DNA of 64,000 nucleotides from Paracoccaceae bacterium (GTDB lineage: Bacteria > Pseudomonadota > Alphaproteobacteria > Rhodobacterales > Rhodobacteraceae), in the NCBI GenBank assembly GCA_004153385.1, contig SDAL01000002.1:186001-250000 (forward strand). The letters run 5' to 3'. Both the position numbers and the translations under genes were made by a program. Each line of letters opens with the position of its first letter. The stretch's first letter is position 1. The notes below the pieces were generated by a model. The model did no database searches. It was not told the origin of the DNA and saw nothing but the letters and a program-made list of their open reading frames with translations. Below, piece after piece: positions 33,305-42,574 of the stretch.

Positions 33305-35335
33305 ATGGCATTGCTCAGCGCGCTTCAAATGTTCGCGTCAAACATTGGTTCGTCAGTAAAGACCGGAAATATCGACCCAGAAGGTGCCAGTGGCGAAAGT
33401 TTCGCTCGGTTTTTTTTCGAAACCGAGATGGTAGAGACTGTGTCATCTGAGGGTTCAGAGGAACCGCACAGCGCTGAGCAACTGCCAGAAGCGGGCGATG
33501 AAACGGGTTCTGGTGATGATATTAGTCAGCAGACAATTCATAATACGATTAAAAAAGTCGATGACGATAAAGGTCCCTCGGTCGAGGAGGCTGCATCAGT
33601 AGGGAATAGAGCATATCGATCAGATTCGGATATGCCTCCTGAGTTATCGGGTGATCGTCATCATTCTGCTGTGTTGAGTTCTCCTAAGTCCATGCAGGAC
33701 TCGTCGGCTGATGTGGTACCGGTTCTTGATCAGCTGTTTATTCAAGGGTCCAAGATCAGGCCAGTGGCTCTATCACCTAACAGTCTCGATAATGCCGCTC
33801 ATCACAACGAAGTGCCGGTAACTCAAAACACTCCATTTTTTCATAAGGTTGATGCTGTTGAAAAGGTTACGAGTGATGATGCAGCTCAGTTTTTGCAAGC
33901 TTCTAGTAAGGATGCATCGCAGCGCCTATCAGAGTCACAAAGGCCAGCGGATATTCTGAAAAATACGCCGTTGATCACAAGTTCGCCCGAAAATATGCCT
34001 GAGAGTACTGTCATAAACTCTGCGGCCGATCAGAGTGAGCAACGACAAACCAAAAAGCCCGACCTAGTAAGGCCGAGCGAAAGTAGTCAGACTTCAGCTG
34101 GAAATATCTTAATCGATACAGTGAAACCCAGTTCCGTTTCCGAGGGGGGGGAGGCCGCAGCATCTGGGCGCGTGATTCCTCGTCATCATGCCGAGGGTGA
34201 GTTTCTTAATACAATCCCGACCGAAAAGCCGACCTCGGTATTACCTACAGAGAATCTTTTCGTGAAACGGCAAGTTGATAGTCCAGCTTCGACCGCTGTC
34301 GATACAGATAGGTCAGATGTCCCGGACCCTGGAAGTCTGCCCCAAAACCACGCAATTGACACTACTGAGAGGATGTCGGATGCGCTCCTTTCGACACAGG
34401 GGCGGTCCATTGCTCAAGTTGATCCAAGCAGTGATGCAGGCAGCGGTTTTAAGCACGATCACAGGCCTATGGTGCATGTTTTTACACGTGATTGGCAGTC
34501 TTCGGCGGATCGCGGTAACGACTTGATCGAGCCAAATGTACCTACGGCCAATTTAGAAGACGCTAAGACACCTTCGCGGCCTATAACCAATGCGCACGCT
34601 TTGTTTGATATTACGACACTGCGTTATGAAAACGTATCTTCCTCTGACATATCTGAGAGTCAGATAGATGAGCAGCCTCACATCAGGCAGCAGTCTTCTA
34701 CTAAGGGAAGCACGCCGCAGCTATCTATGGAGCACGCTCCATTGACCAGCATGACGGGGTCGAAACTATCCACGCAATCCGGCGTGTCGATCCCGGCACC
34801 CGATGATTCTGTCCATCTTTCGGTCCAGTCGGAGACAGGGATGGAAAGCAGGATTGAGGTTCGTACCGGCACGGCGCCCCTCGCTGTGCCTCCATCTGGA
34901 ACGACGATTGCGTCGCCGCCCCCCACAGTGCAGTCCGCCACGCAGCAGCTGGCGCAAGCGATCGAGTTCGCGACCGGCGATAACGTCGAAGTCCAGCTTG
35001 CGCCTAAGGAACTTGGTAAGGTCCGGATGGTACTGCAGGGCGGCGAGCAAACCATGACCGTGCTAATCTTCGCGGAGAGGGGAGAGACGTTAGATCTTAT
35101 GCGTCGGAACGCGGATCTGTTGAGCCGTGATCTTCGAGATCTCGGATATGCTGATGTCAACTTGAGTTTCGCGGGACATGGGCATCAAAAAGATCAGAGA
35201 GAGACGGGTGAGCAGTTTGATCTGGTGGAAACGGATATGGCGCTGGTGCCAGAGCAATCATCACAACAAAGCCTGCGAACGCATACTGCGCTCGTGAAAT
35301 CGACATCAACTGACAATCTGGATTTAAGAATGTGA
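33305..35335 (+). CDS. fliK: Flagellar hook-length control protein FliK
   Basis: A 676-residue protein. The first ~550 residues are low-complexity Ser/Asp/Glu/Pro-rich and probably disordered, as in the FliK ruler region. The C-terminal domain near residues 555-625 carries the Flg_hook signature VQLAPKELGKVRMVLQGGE followed by LMRRNADLLSRDLRDLGY. FliK is exported during hook growth and switches the export gate from hook to filament substrates. The ruler length is long for the family. It is followed by flgD with ten bases between. Confidence 0.88.
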   Translation: MALLSALQMFASNIGSSVKTGNIDPEGASGESFARFFFETEMVETVSSEGSEEPHSAEQLPEAGDETGSGDDISQQTIHNTIKKVDDDKGPSVEEAASVGNRAYRSDSDMPPELSGDRHHSAVLSSPKSMQDSSADVVPVLDQLFIQGSKIRPVALSPNSLDNAAHHNEVPVTQNTPFFHKVDAVEKVTSDDAAQFLQASSKDASQRLSESQRPADILKNTPLITSSPENMPESTVINSAADQSEQRQTKKPDLVRPSESSQTSAGNILIDTVKPSSVSEGGEAAASGRVIPRHHAEGEFLNTIPTEKPTSVLPTENLFVKRQVDSPASTAVDTDRSDVPDPGSLPQNHAIDTTERMSDALLSTQGRSIAQVDPSSDAGSGFKHDHRPMVHVFTRDWQSSADRGNDLIEPNVPTANLEDAKTPSRPITNAHALFDITTLRYENVSSSDISESQIDEQPHIRQQSSTKGSTPQLSMEHAPLTSMTGSKLSTQSGVSIPAPDDSVHLSVQSETGMESRIEVRTGTAPLAVPPSGTTIASPPPTVQSATQQLAQAIEFATGDNVEVQLAPKELGKVRMVLQGGEQTMTVLIFAERGETLDLMRRNADLLSRDLRDLGYADVNLSFAGHGHQKDQRETGEQFDLVETDMALVPEQSSQQSLRTHTALVKSTSTDNLDLRM

Positions 35336-35345
35336 GGGAAACATA

Positions 35346-36017
35346 ATGACATCCGTTTCGCCAGTCACCACTGCATCAAGCGCGTCTTCGTCTAGCCCCA
35401 CCACGCAAAAGCCGGAGGTAACGTCAGATTATCAGACTTTTTTGGAAATGCTGACTGTTCAGATGCAAAATCAGGATCCTTTGAACCCGATGGACAGTTC
35501 CGATTACGCGGTTCAGCTTGCGACTTTTTCAGGGGTCGAGCAGCAGGTCCAGACCAATCAGCTTTTAGAAAATCTCGCGGCGTCTATGGGCAGAATGGGG
35601 ATCGCTGACCTAGCAAGCTGGGTGGGTATGGAAGGGCGTTCAACCCAACCTGTGATGTATTCAGGTAAGCCGATTACGGTTGCGACAGAAGCCGCTACAG
35701 GTGCCCAGACTGCCGTATTGCAAGTGCTGAACAAGCAGGGAACCGTGGTTTATAGTGGTGCTGTTGATCCTGCAAAGAAACAGCAGGAATGGGATGGCAA
35801 GCTGAGTAACGGGCTGATGGCTTCTGAAGGCGAAAGCTACAGTTTCGTATTGAAAAGTTTCGCCAACGAAGAGGTGCTCGCAACAGAAGATGCTGCAGCC
35901 TACGGGCGTATTGTCGAGGCGCGTATGGGAAGCGGTGGCACCGAGTTGGTCATGGCCAGCGGTGCCACCGTTAAAAGCACGGATATTACGGCGCTAAGAG
36001 AACGCAGCGGGTCATAA
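35346..36017 (+). CDS. flgD: Flagellar hook capping protein FlgD
   Basis: A 223-residue hook-assembly cap. The conserved N-terminal part DYQTFLEMLTVQMQNQDPLN is followed by PMDSSDYAVQLATFSGVEQQ, with the FLTLLxxQLxNQDPLxPM pattern; the C-terminal part is beta-rich. A GAGGG site precedes the ATG. The last six bases overlap the convergent ubiB stop. It marks the right edge of the flagellar block. Confidence 0.93.
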   Translation: MTSVSPVTTASSASSSSPTTQKPEVTSDYQTFLEMLTVQMQNQDPLNPMDSSDYAVQLATFSGVEQQVQTNQLLENLAASMGRMGIADLASWVGMEGRSTQPVMYSGKPITVATEAATGAQTAVLQVLNKQGTVVYSGAVDPAKKQQEWDGKLSNGLMASEGESYSFVLKSFANEEVLATEDAAAYGRIVEARMGSGGTELVMASGATVKSTDITALRERSGS

Positions 36018-37541
36018 AACAGTCCCTAGACCTAAGCCGCCCAGAAAAACTGCTGCGATTATACCTGCCCAGATGGCGGGATGCATGGGTTTCGCAGGCG
36101 GCTTTTCGTCTTTCGCATGCATCCGGTTATTCAGTGATTCTTTCAAGATGTCTGGGAATTGCGGGCTGAAATGGGCGATCACTTTTGCTGCCCGATGCAT
36201 ATCCTGAAGCGCGGCCTTCGGGCCGAGGTTTTCACGAATATACCGCTCCACCACAGGTTTAGCAGACTGCCACATGTTCAGAGACGGGTTGAGTGAACGC
36301 GCGACACCTTCAGCCACAACCATTGAGCGCTGGAGCAAGATCAACTCGGTTCGTGTCGGCATTCCGAAACGGTCGGTGACCTCGAACAGATACGCCAGCA
36401 ATCTTGCCATTGAGATGTGGCTGGCATCCATACCAAAAATCGGCTCCCCTACCGCGCGCAAAGCCAGAGCAAACTCGTCCACATCGCGGTCTGCCGGAAC
36501 GTAACCGGCTTCGAAATGAACCTCTGCCACACGCCGGTAGTCGCGTTGGATGAACCCCATCAAGATCTCTGCGTAAACACGGCGTGTATAGCTGTCGATC
36601 TGGCCCATGATTCCGAAATCATATGCTAGAATATCGCCATTTGGCGCAACCTTCAGGTTACCTTGATGCATGTCACCATGGAAATATCCGTCCCGCAACG
36701 CATGGCTGAGAAAAAGTTGAAGCATGCGTTCGGACAATTCCACAAGGTCGTGGCCCGCATCGCGGATTGCTGCGGGGGAGCCCATCGGTACGCCCTCTGC
36801 CCAATCCAATACCATGACCCTGCGGCTGGATAGGTTCCAGACCGGTTCTGGGACATCGAAGCCTGCATCATTGCGCGTATTGGAGGCAAATTGCGATGCG
36901 CGTGCAGCCTCCATACGCAGATCCAGTTCGCCCATAACAGTGTGTTCGAAGTGCTTGACCACATCTGTAGGGCGCAGGCGGCGGGTGGATGGCAAGAGCC
37001 GTTCGATCAGGTGCGCGGCAAAGTGAAACGCATCCAGATCCTTGCGAAATGCCTTTTCTATGCCCGGCCGCAAGACCTTGACCGCCACACGCTGACCTGT
37101 CGCCGCGATCCGCGCCTCGTGTACCTGCGCGATAGATGCGGCGGCAACGGGTGGAGAAAATTCCGAGAAAAGCGAGTTTACCGGTTGCTCGAACTCCGCC
37201 TCGATCGCGGCGATGGCCTGTGCGGTGGAAAAGGGCGGCAAGCGGTCCTGGAGCACACGAAGTTGCTCGGCCAGTTCGGTGCCCACCACATCGGCGCGGG
37301 TCGATAGGATCTGACCGAACTTTATATACGCCGGCCCTAGTGCGGTGATTGCGCGGGTCACCGGCGGCAGGTTCGGATCGCCTTTATAGCCAAGCCATGC
37401 AAACGGGGCAGAAATCGCGTAACACGCGGCACGCAGACGCGGCGGTGCGTTCATCGCCTCAAGCACCTGATGCATCGCACGAGAGCGTATGAATGTGGCA
37501 CCTGTTCGGATCAGCCGCCAGATATTGATTGGACCGCGCAT
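36012..37541 (-). CDS. ubiB: UbiB, ubiquinone biosynthesis atypical kinase/ATPase
   Basis: A 509-residue ABC1/ADCK-family protein needed for the ring hydroxylation stage of ubiquinone synthesis. The KxGQ motif is in YIKFGQILSTRADVVG near residue 72, the ATP lysine in VAVKVLRPG near residue 150, and the catalytic loop in DGYFHGDMHQGNLKV near residue 290. A C-terminal transmembrane stretch (IWAGIIAAVFLGGLGLG) anchors it. The start follows the ubiE stop within a few bases. It overlaps flgD tail to tail by six bases. Confidence 0.93.
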   Translation of the reverse strand: MRGPINIWRLIRTGATFIRSRAMHQVLEAMNAPPRLRAACYAISAPFAWLGYKGDPNLPPVTRAITALGPAYIKFGQILSTRADVVGTELAEQLRVLQDRLPPFSTAQAIAAIEAEFEQPVNSLFSEFSPPVAAASIAQVHEARIAATGQRVAVKVLRPGIEKAFRKDLDAFHFAAHLIERLLPSTRRLRPTDVVKHFEHTVMGELDLRMEAARASQFASNTRNDAGFDVPEPVWNLSSRRVMVLDWAEGVPMGSPAAIRDAGHDLVELSERMLQLFLSHALRDGYFHGDMHQGNLKVAPNGDILAYDFGIMGQIDSYTRRVYAEILMGFIQRDYRRVAEVHFEAGYVPADRDVDEFALALRAVGEPIFGMDASHISMARLLAYLFEVTDRFGMPTRTELILLQRSMVVAEGVARSLNPSLNMWQSAKPVVERYIRENLGPKAALQDMHRAAKVIAHFSPQFPDILKESLNNRMHAKDEKPPAKPMHPAIWAGIIAAVFLGGLGLGTVL

Positions 37542-37542
37542 C

Positions 37543-38295
37543 TCAGATTTTCCAGCCCGAATGGAGGGCTGCGATGCCCATGGTCAGATTGCGATAGCTC
37601 GCCTGTTCGAACCCGGCTTTGCGAATCATCGCGAGGAAGGTCTCCTGATCCGGGAATTTACGGATTGATTCGACAAGATACTGATAGCTGTCGCGGTCAT
37701 TGGCCACGATCTGTCCCATCACCGGAATGATGTTGAACGAATAAAGGTCATAAACCTTTTGCATCAACTCGTTGGGGATCTGGCTGAATTCCAGAACCAT
37801 CAGTCGTCCACCGGGTTTTAGGACGCGATAGGCCTCGTCGAGGGCGTCCTGTACGCGGGTCACGTTCCGGATGCCAAAGGAAATCGTGTAGGTGTCGAAG
37901 CTGTTATCGGCGAAGGGCAGGGCCATGGCGTCGCCTACGATCCAGTCCAGACGCTGGGCCATGTCATTGGCCTCGGCGCGGGTCTGGCCCGCCAGCAGCA
38001 TCGATTCGGTCATGTCACACACGGTGGCCGTGGCCCCCGGTGCACGTTCCAGAAAGCGGAAGGCCACATCACCCGTTCCACCGGCGACATCCAGCAATTT
38101 CTGGCCGGGACGTGGGGCAAGCCAATCCATCATCGCGTCTTTCCAGATACGGTGGATTCCCATGCTCATCAGGTCGTTCATAATATCGTATTTGGAGGCC
38201 ACTCGGGAGAAAACCCCGTGGACCATGCCGGCCTTTTCGCCCTCATCCACGGTCTTGAAGCCGAAATGCGTCGTGTTGCTTTGCTCTGCGGTCAT
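37543..38295 (-). CDS. ubiE: Demethylmenaquinone/2-polyprenyl-6-methoxybenzoquinol methyltransferase
   Basis: C-methyltransferase of ubiquinone synthesis, 250 residues. The SAM motif is [17 protein letters not shown] near residue 65, with [17 protein letters not shown] before it and the family signature [17 protein letters not shown] near residue 138. It is the first gene of the ubiE-ubiB operon and divergent from mutM across 84 bases. This pairing is standard in alphaproteobacteria. Confidence 0.95.
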   Translation of the reverse strand: MTAEQSNTTHFGFKTVDEGEKAGMVHGVFSRVASKYDIMNDLMSMGIHRIWKDAMMDWLAPRPGQKLLDVAGGTGDVAFRFLERAPGATATVCDMTESMLLAGQTRAEANDMAQRLDWIVGDAMALPFADNSFDTYTISFGIRNVTRVQDALDEAYRVLKPGGRLMVLEFSQIPNELMQKVYDLYSFNIIPVMGQIVANDRDSYQYLVESIRKFPDQETFLAMIRKAGFEQASYRNLTMGIAALHSGWKI

Positions 38296-38379
38296 TTTTT
38301 CCGTGGCCCCTTGAGGTTCTTGCGTTCCACCCCTTCTTATAGGGGCCGTTTACGATGTGACAATGCAGCAAGGATCACA

Positions 38380-39225
38380 ATGCCAGAATTGCCCGAAGTT
38401 GAAACCGTGCGCCGCGGCTTGTTGCCTGCCATGGAAGGGCGGCGGATTATCCGTGCCCAGATCAACCGGCCCGATCTGCGATGGCCGTTGCCGGAGCGGA
38501 TGCAGGCCCGACTGGAGGGCGCGACGATCCGGCAGTTGCGCCGCCGGTCGAAATATATTCTGGCCGATCTGGATACAAACGAGACGCTTCTTATCCATCT
38601 TGGCATGTCGGGACGTATGCTGGTGTCCGGCGCGCCGCTCGGGGTGTTTCACCAAACGCATCCGGCGCCGCAAAAACACGATCATATCGTTCTGGATATG
38701 CAAGATGGCGCGCGTGTCACCTTCAACGATGCGCGTCGTTTCGGGGCGATGGATCTGATGGCGAGCACTGATCAGGATGTGCATTGGCTGCTGTCTAAGA
38801 TCGGGCCGGAGCCGTTCGGGAACACATTCGACGCGCCCTATCTGGTGGAGGCCGTGCGCCGCCGTGCGAGCCCGATCAAAACCATTCTTCTGGATCAGCG
38901 CGTTGTGGCGGGTTTGGGAAATATCTACGTCTGCGAGGTTTTGTTTCGCGCAGGTATTGACCCAAGGCGGCAGGGGCGGCGTATTGCCGCAGACAGGATC
39001 GCACCGATGGTCGGGATTATTCGCGATGTCCTGTCGGAGGCTATCGAGGCTGGCGGGTCCTCATTGCGCGATCATCGTCAGACAGACGGCGAACTGGGCT
39101 ATTTCCAGCACGCTTTTGCAGTGTATGATCGTGCGGGCGAGCCTTGCCGAAACTGTGGGCAGAAATTGCAAAGGATTGTACAATCGGGGCGTTCAAGCTT
39201 TTATTGCCCTGATTGCCAGAGCTGA
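38380..39225 (+). CDS. mutM: Formamidopyrimidine-DNA glycosylase
   Basis: Base-excision repair enzyme that removes 8-oxoguanine and Fapy lesions, 281 residues. The mature protein must start with Pro for catalysis; ATG 38380 gives [14 protein letters not shown], which fixes the start. [11 protein letters not shown] is near residue 75, and the C-terminal zinc finger is [12 protein letters not shown] with FYCPDCQS. The frame is open upstream inside the divergent ubiE region but that part is not homologous. Confidence 0.97.
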   Translation: MPELPEVETVRRGLLPAMEGRRIIRAQINRPDLRWPLPERMQARLEGATIRQLRRRSKYILADLDTNETLLIHLGMSGRMLVSGAPLGVFHQTHPAPQKHDHIVLDMQDGARVTFNDARRFGAMDLMASTDQDVHWLLSKIGPEPFGNTFDAPYLVEAVRRRASPIKTILLDQRVVAGLGNIYVCEVLFRAGIDPRRQGRRIAADRIAPMVGIIRDVLSEAIEAGGSSLRDHRQTDGELGYFQHAFAVYDRAGEPCRNCGQKLQRIVQSGRSSFYCPDCQS

Positions 39226-39308
39226 CCTGCCTTCAAACACAGAGACGGCTTGATATATAAACCCACGCTGTTAGGACTCGCGTCTATGACAAGGAGAGGC
39301 GCTGCCGT

Positions 39309-40085
39309 ATGGCCTATCAGACCCTGATCGTTGAGATCGAAGACAATGTTGCCTTGATCCGGCTGAACCGGCCGGAGGCGCTCAATGCACTGAATTCTGT
39401 CCTGTTGACGGAGCTGGGCGATGCTCTGTCCAGTCTTGATGCAAATGACAAAGTGCGATCAATCGTTATTACCGGATCGGAAAAGGCATTCGCTGCCGGA
39501 GCTGACATCAAGGAAATGTCCGACAAAGGGTTTGTCGGCATGTTCAAGTCGGATTTCTTCGGCGATGCGGCGGAGAACTTCCTGCGCACCCGCAAGCCCG
39601 TGATCGCAGCCGTATCCGGCTACGCACTGGGGGGCGGATGCGAGCTGGCGATGATGTGCGATTTCATCATCTGTGGTGACAATGCGAAATTCGGCCAGCC
39701 CGAGATCAATCTGGGTATCTGTGCCGGCATCGGCGGCACCCAGCGTCTAACCCGTTTTGTGGGTAAATCCAAAGCGATGGATATGCATCTGACAGGGCGC
39801 TTCATGGATGCGCAAGAGGCGGAGCGATCCGGACTGGTCAGCCGCGTTGTGCCGGCAGCCAAGCTGGTGAGCGAGGCGATGAGCGCGGCTGCGAAAATCG
39901 CGGAGAAATCCCAGCTGTCTGCAATGGTGATCAAGGAAGCCGTAAACCGCTCCTATGAGACTACCCTTCGCGAAGGGCTTCTTTACGAGAAACGCATGTT
40001 CCATGCGCTTTTCGCCACCGAAGACCAGAAAGAGGGTATGGCCGCCTTTTTGGAAAAACGCGAGCCGCAGTTTCGTGACAAGTAA
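39309..40085 (+). CDS. Enoyl-CoA hydratase
   Basis: A 258-residue crotonase-fold enzyme adding water to trans-2-enoyl-CoA. The oxyanion-hole segments are [14 protein letters not shown] near residue 58 and [16 protein letters not shown] near residue 98; the two catalytic glutamates fit [12 protein letters not shown] near residue 135. It lies between mutM and rpsT as in many Rhodobacterales. Substrate range (beta-oxidation or amino acid breakdown) cannot be judged. Confidence 0.92.
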   Translation: MAYQTLIVEIEDNVALIRLNRPEALNALNSVLLTELGDALSSLDANDKVRSIVITGSEKAFAAGADIKEMSDKGFVGMFKSDFFGDAAENFLRTRKPVIAAVSGYALGGGCELAMMCDFIICGDNAKFGQPEINLGICAGIGGTQRLTRFVGKSKAMDMHLTGRFMDAQEAERSGLVSRVVPAAKLVSEAMSAAAKIAEKSQLSAMVIKEAVNRSYETTLREGLLYEKRMFHALFATEDQKEGMAAFLEKREPQFRDK

Positions 40086-40112
40086 CACGATCAAGACCGA
40101 TTGATGATAGGG

Positions 40113-40133
40113 TCGAAGCCGTTCTGGCTTCGA
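40113..40133 (+). terminator. Hairpin after the enoyl-CoA hydratase gene
   Basis: Perfect eight-base arms TCGAAGCC/GGCTTCGA around GTTCT, 28 bases past the stop. No T-run follows. Confidence 0.5.
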
Positions 40134-40282
40134 TTGGGGGTTCCCTCGGGCAAGGTTTTGCCTTATAGGCCTCCTTCACATGCGCGTGGAGCCCGCTTAA
40201 GGCTAGAATCGTCCGGTTCGGGGTTATGCTCGGGGTCCGTTGCGCAATAGATATGTAACGAACCCGGAAGTGGAAAAACTTT

Positions 40283-40549
40283 ATGGCTAATACGCCCCAG
40301 TCCAAAAAGCGCGCACGTCAGGCCGAGCGTCGTACCGACATCAACAAAGCACGCCGTTCGCGTATCCGTACCTTCATCCGTAAAGTTGAAGAAACGATCG
40401 CGACTGGTGACTATCAGGCATCGGTCGATGCGCTGAAAGCCGCCCAGCCGGAACTGGCACGTGGTGTTTCCAAAGGCGTTGTTCACAAGAATACTGCATC
40501 GCGCAAAATCTCGCGCCTTTCGGCCCGTGTAAAAGCGCTTCAAGCGTAA
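40283..40549 (+). CDS. rpsT: 30S ribosomal protein S20
   Basis: An 88-residue basic helical protein starting [20 protein letters not shown] and including [20 protein letters not shown], diagnostic of S20. It binds 16S rRNA in the body of the small subunit. It lies upstream of dnaA and ends before its own terminator, so it is monocistronic. Confidence 0.97.
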   Translation: MANTPQSKKRARQAERRTDINKARRSRIRTFIRKVEETIATGDYQASVDALKAAQPELARGVSKGVVHKNTASRKISRLSARVKALQA

Positions 40550-40578
40550 GCGATTCTTGCAATCGAATAGACTATGAA

Positions 40579-40606
40579 AAGGCGTCCCTAGGGGCGTCTT
40601 TTTTGT
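40579..40606 (+). terminator. Intrinsic terminator after rpsT
   Basis: AAGGCGTCCC and GGGGCGTCTT form a stem with two G-U pairs and a tiny loop, followed by TTTTTTG and a further T-run. Confidence 0.85.
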
Positions 40607-40704
40607 TTTTTATTTCATTTCCAAGTGTTTAGCGGAATCTGTTGCAGCGAATCCGAGTGTTGCAGATTCGATTCAGCCAATTGAGAGTCAAGCGTGAAGA
40701 TCAG

Positions 40705-40732
40705 TTGCGACTCGACCGCGGACCGGTCTAAT
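40705..40732 (+). promoter_or_regulatory. Candidate promoter of the rpsT-dnaA intergenic RNA
   Basis: TTGCGA, 16 bases, then TCTAAT. It is a modest sigma-70-like match that would start transcription near 40739, just ahead of the structured region. Confidence 0.3.
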
Positions 40733-40738
40733 TTCCAT

Positions 40739-40918
40739 CTGCGATCTACGTCGCCTCGGGGGACTGACGCATCATCGACCTGTCGGCTCGGGCAGTAATA
40801 CTGCCACGACAATAATAAGCTGTATAAGCCGCGCGATGATGTGATTCCGATGAAGGAGGGCTGCCACCTCCAGATTTTCGACATCCGGTCGAAGCCAGCG
40901 TAAGCTGGCCGGTTTTTT
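40739..40918 (+). ncRNA. Candidate structured small RNA between rpsT and dnaA
   Basis: No frame of note is present, but several nested and serial stems are. P1 pairs 40768-40777 with 40834-40843 (ten pairs, one G-U). Inside it P2 pairs 40784-40788 with 40827-40831, and P3 is GGCAGT-AAT-ACTGCC at 40791-40805. Then come GGAGG...CCTCC at 40855-40871, TTCGAC-ATCCG-GTCGAA at 40877-40893, and finally the terminator. The layout fits an independent RNA of about 180 bases or a terminated leader. It does not match tmRNA, 6S, SRP or RNase P RNA to my eye. Class unknown. Confidence 0.5.
40894..40918 (+). terminator. Intrinsic terminator upstream of dnaA
   Basis: GCCAGC-GTAA-GCTGGC stem (40894-40909) followed by CGG and TTTTTT. 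No gene ends here, so it must end an RNA started in the rpsT-dnaA gap or block read-through into dnaA. Confidence 0.8.
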
Positions 40919-41033
40919 ACGTCCTTGTGCAGATTACTGCATGGCGCGCCATGACCCTTGGTCGGCGCGGCATGTCCGGTATTGCGAGGTGTGTAAATTG
41001 CATGGTGTGAAAAAGAAAACTGGGCAAAAAAAC

Positions 41034-42446
41034 ATGACCGAAGATACCTGGGGGCGGGTTTGCGATGAACTGCAAAAGAGCGTTGGAAAAAACAACTATC
41101 TGACTTGGATCGCCCCGTTGAAGGTCATCGAGGTCAATGACGGGATTGCCGCATTCGAGGCCCCGACCAAATTCATGCGCGATTGGGTTCAACGCAACTT
41201 TGCCGAGGCGATCCAGCGCGAATTGCGCAAGTTTGGCGTTGTTGTGGAGCGAATCGACCTACGCGTTTCCAGCGTGCGTCCGGTTGCACCGGCTCAGTCC
41301 GGCTATGCGGCCAACACGGTGGCAGCCAACGCGCCAGTGCCGGCTGGAAATGCCGCACGTGCCACCGCTGCGCGGGCCAAGGCCGCAGGTCATCACGAGG
41401 AGGAGCTGCCCGGTGCCCCCTTGGATGCACGCTTCACCTTCGATACTTTCGTTGTGGGCAAGCCCAACGAGCTGGCCCATGCCGCCGCACGTCGCGTGGC
41501 CGAGGCAGGCCCTGTTACATTCAACCCGCTTTTTCTTTATGGCGGTGTTGGGTTGGGTAAAACCCATCTGATGCATGCAATCGCCCACGAGCTGCAAACC
41601 CAGCGGCCGGATCTGCGCGTTCTGTATCTGTCAGCGGAGCAATTCATGTATCGCTTCGTTCAGGCATTGCGTGAACGCCAGATCATGGACTTCAAGGAGA
41701 TGTTCCGCTCCGTGGATGTGTTGATGGTCGATGATGTGCAATTCATCGCGGGCAAGGATTCTACACAAGAAGAATTCTTCCATACGTTCAACGCGCTTGT
41801 CGATCAGGGCAAACAGATCGTTATTTCTGCAGATCGTGCCCCGGGCGAGATCAAGGAACTGGAAGAACGGATCAAATCGCGTCTGCAATGCGGTCTGGTC
41901 GTAGATCTGCATCCGACCGACTACGAATTGCGTTTGGGCATTTTGCAAACCAAGACGGAAAACTATCGTGCGCAATATCCGGGGCTGGTTCTGGCTGACG
42001 GCGTGCTGGAATTTCTGGCCCACCGGATTTCGACCAACGTGCGCGTGCTGGAAGGCGCGCTGACGCGGCTTTTTGCGTTTGCATCGCTTGTCGGGCGTGA
42101 AATTACGTTGGATCTGGCGCAGGAATGCCTGACCGATATCTTGCGCGCCTCTGATCGCAAAGTCACCATCGAGGAAATCCAGCGCAAGGTGGCGGAGCAT
42201 TACAACGTGCGCCTGTCAGATATGATCGGTCCGAAACGTGTGCGCACCATCGCGCGCCCGCGTCAGGTGGCGATGTATCTGGCCAAACATCTCACCACGC
42301 GGTCGCTTCCCGATATCGGGCGCCGCTTTGGTGGACGCGATCATACGACCATCATGCATGGCATCCGCAAGATCGAAGAACTGAAGAACGACGACCGGCA
42401 ACTGGCAGAAGATGTCGACTTGCTGCGGCGTCTGCTGGAAAACTGA
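41034..42446 (+). CDS. dnaA: Chromosomal replication initiator protein DnaA
   Basis: A 470-residue AAA+ initiator. Domain I is at the N-terminus (MTEDTWGRVCDELQKSVGKN), an Ala-rich linker covers about residues 85-125, Walker A is GGVGLGKTHLM near residue 168, Walker B is VDVLMVDDVQF near residue 230, and the DnaA-box-binding helix-turn-helix is GGRDHTTIMHGIRKI near the C-terminus. The frame is open 31 codons upstream, but domain I begins at ATG 41034. I see no cluster of consensus DnaA boxes nearby, so oriC is probably elsewhere. Confidence 0.96.
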   Translation: MTEDTWGRVCDELQKSVGKNNYLTWIAPLKVIEVNDGIAAFEAPTKFMRDWVQRNFAEAIQRELRKFGVVVERIDLRVSSVRPVAPAQSGYAANTVAANAPVPAGNAARATAARAKAAGHHEEELPGAPLDARFTFDTFVVGKPNELAHAAARRVAEAGPVTFNPLFLYGGVGLGKTHLMHAIAHELQTQRPDLRVLYLSAEQFMYRFVQALRERQIMDFKEMFRSVDVLMVDDVQFIAGKDSTQEEFFHTFNALVDQGKQIVISADRAPGEIKELEERIKSRLQCGLVVDLHPTDYELRLGILQTKTENYRAQYPGLVLADGVLEFLAHRISTNVRVLEGALTRLFAFASLVGREITLDLAQECLTDILRASDRKVTIEEIQRKVAEHYNVRLSDMIGPKRVRTIARPRQVAMYLAKHLTTRSLPDIGRRFGGRDHTTIMHGIRKIEELKNDDRQLAEDVDLLRRLLEN

Positions 42447-42574
42447 TCCAGACCCGAAAAGGGGGGCGGCCATGGCTTGACGCCCGATGAAATGCCCCCG
42501 ATTGTCCAGAAAAATTCTTGTGCCTGACGACCGGGATGTTAACGTCCCGGTCCCGGCAGCCGTGAGGGATGGAA

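Noticed and set aside
40733-40918. tmRNA, 6S RNA, SRP RNA or RNase P RNA as identity of the intergenic RNA
   Set aside because: No tag-peptide reading frame, no 6S-type central bubble sequence, no SRP tetraloop motif and no RNase P core sequence are visible, so it is left as an unclassified candidate.
40550-41033. Chromosome origin next to dnaA
   Set aside because: I could not see a cluster of TTATCCACA-type boxes or an AT-rich unwinding stretch; in many alphaproteobacteria oriC is not beside dnaA.
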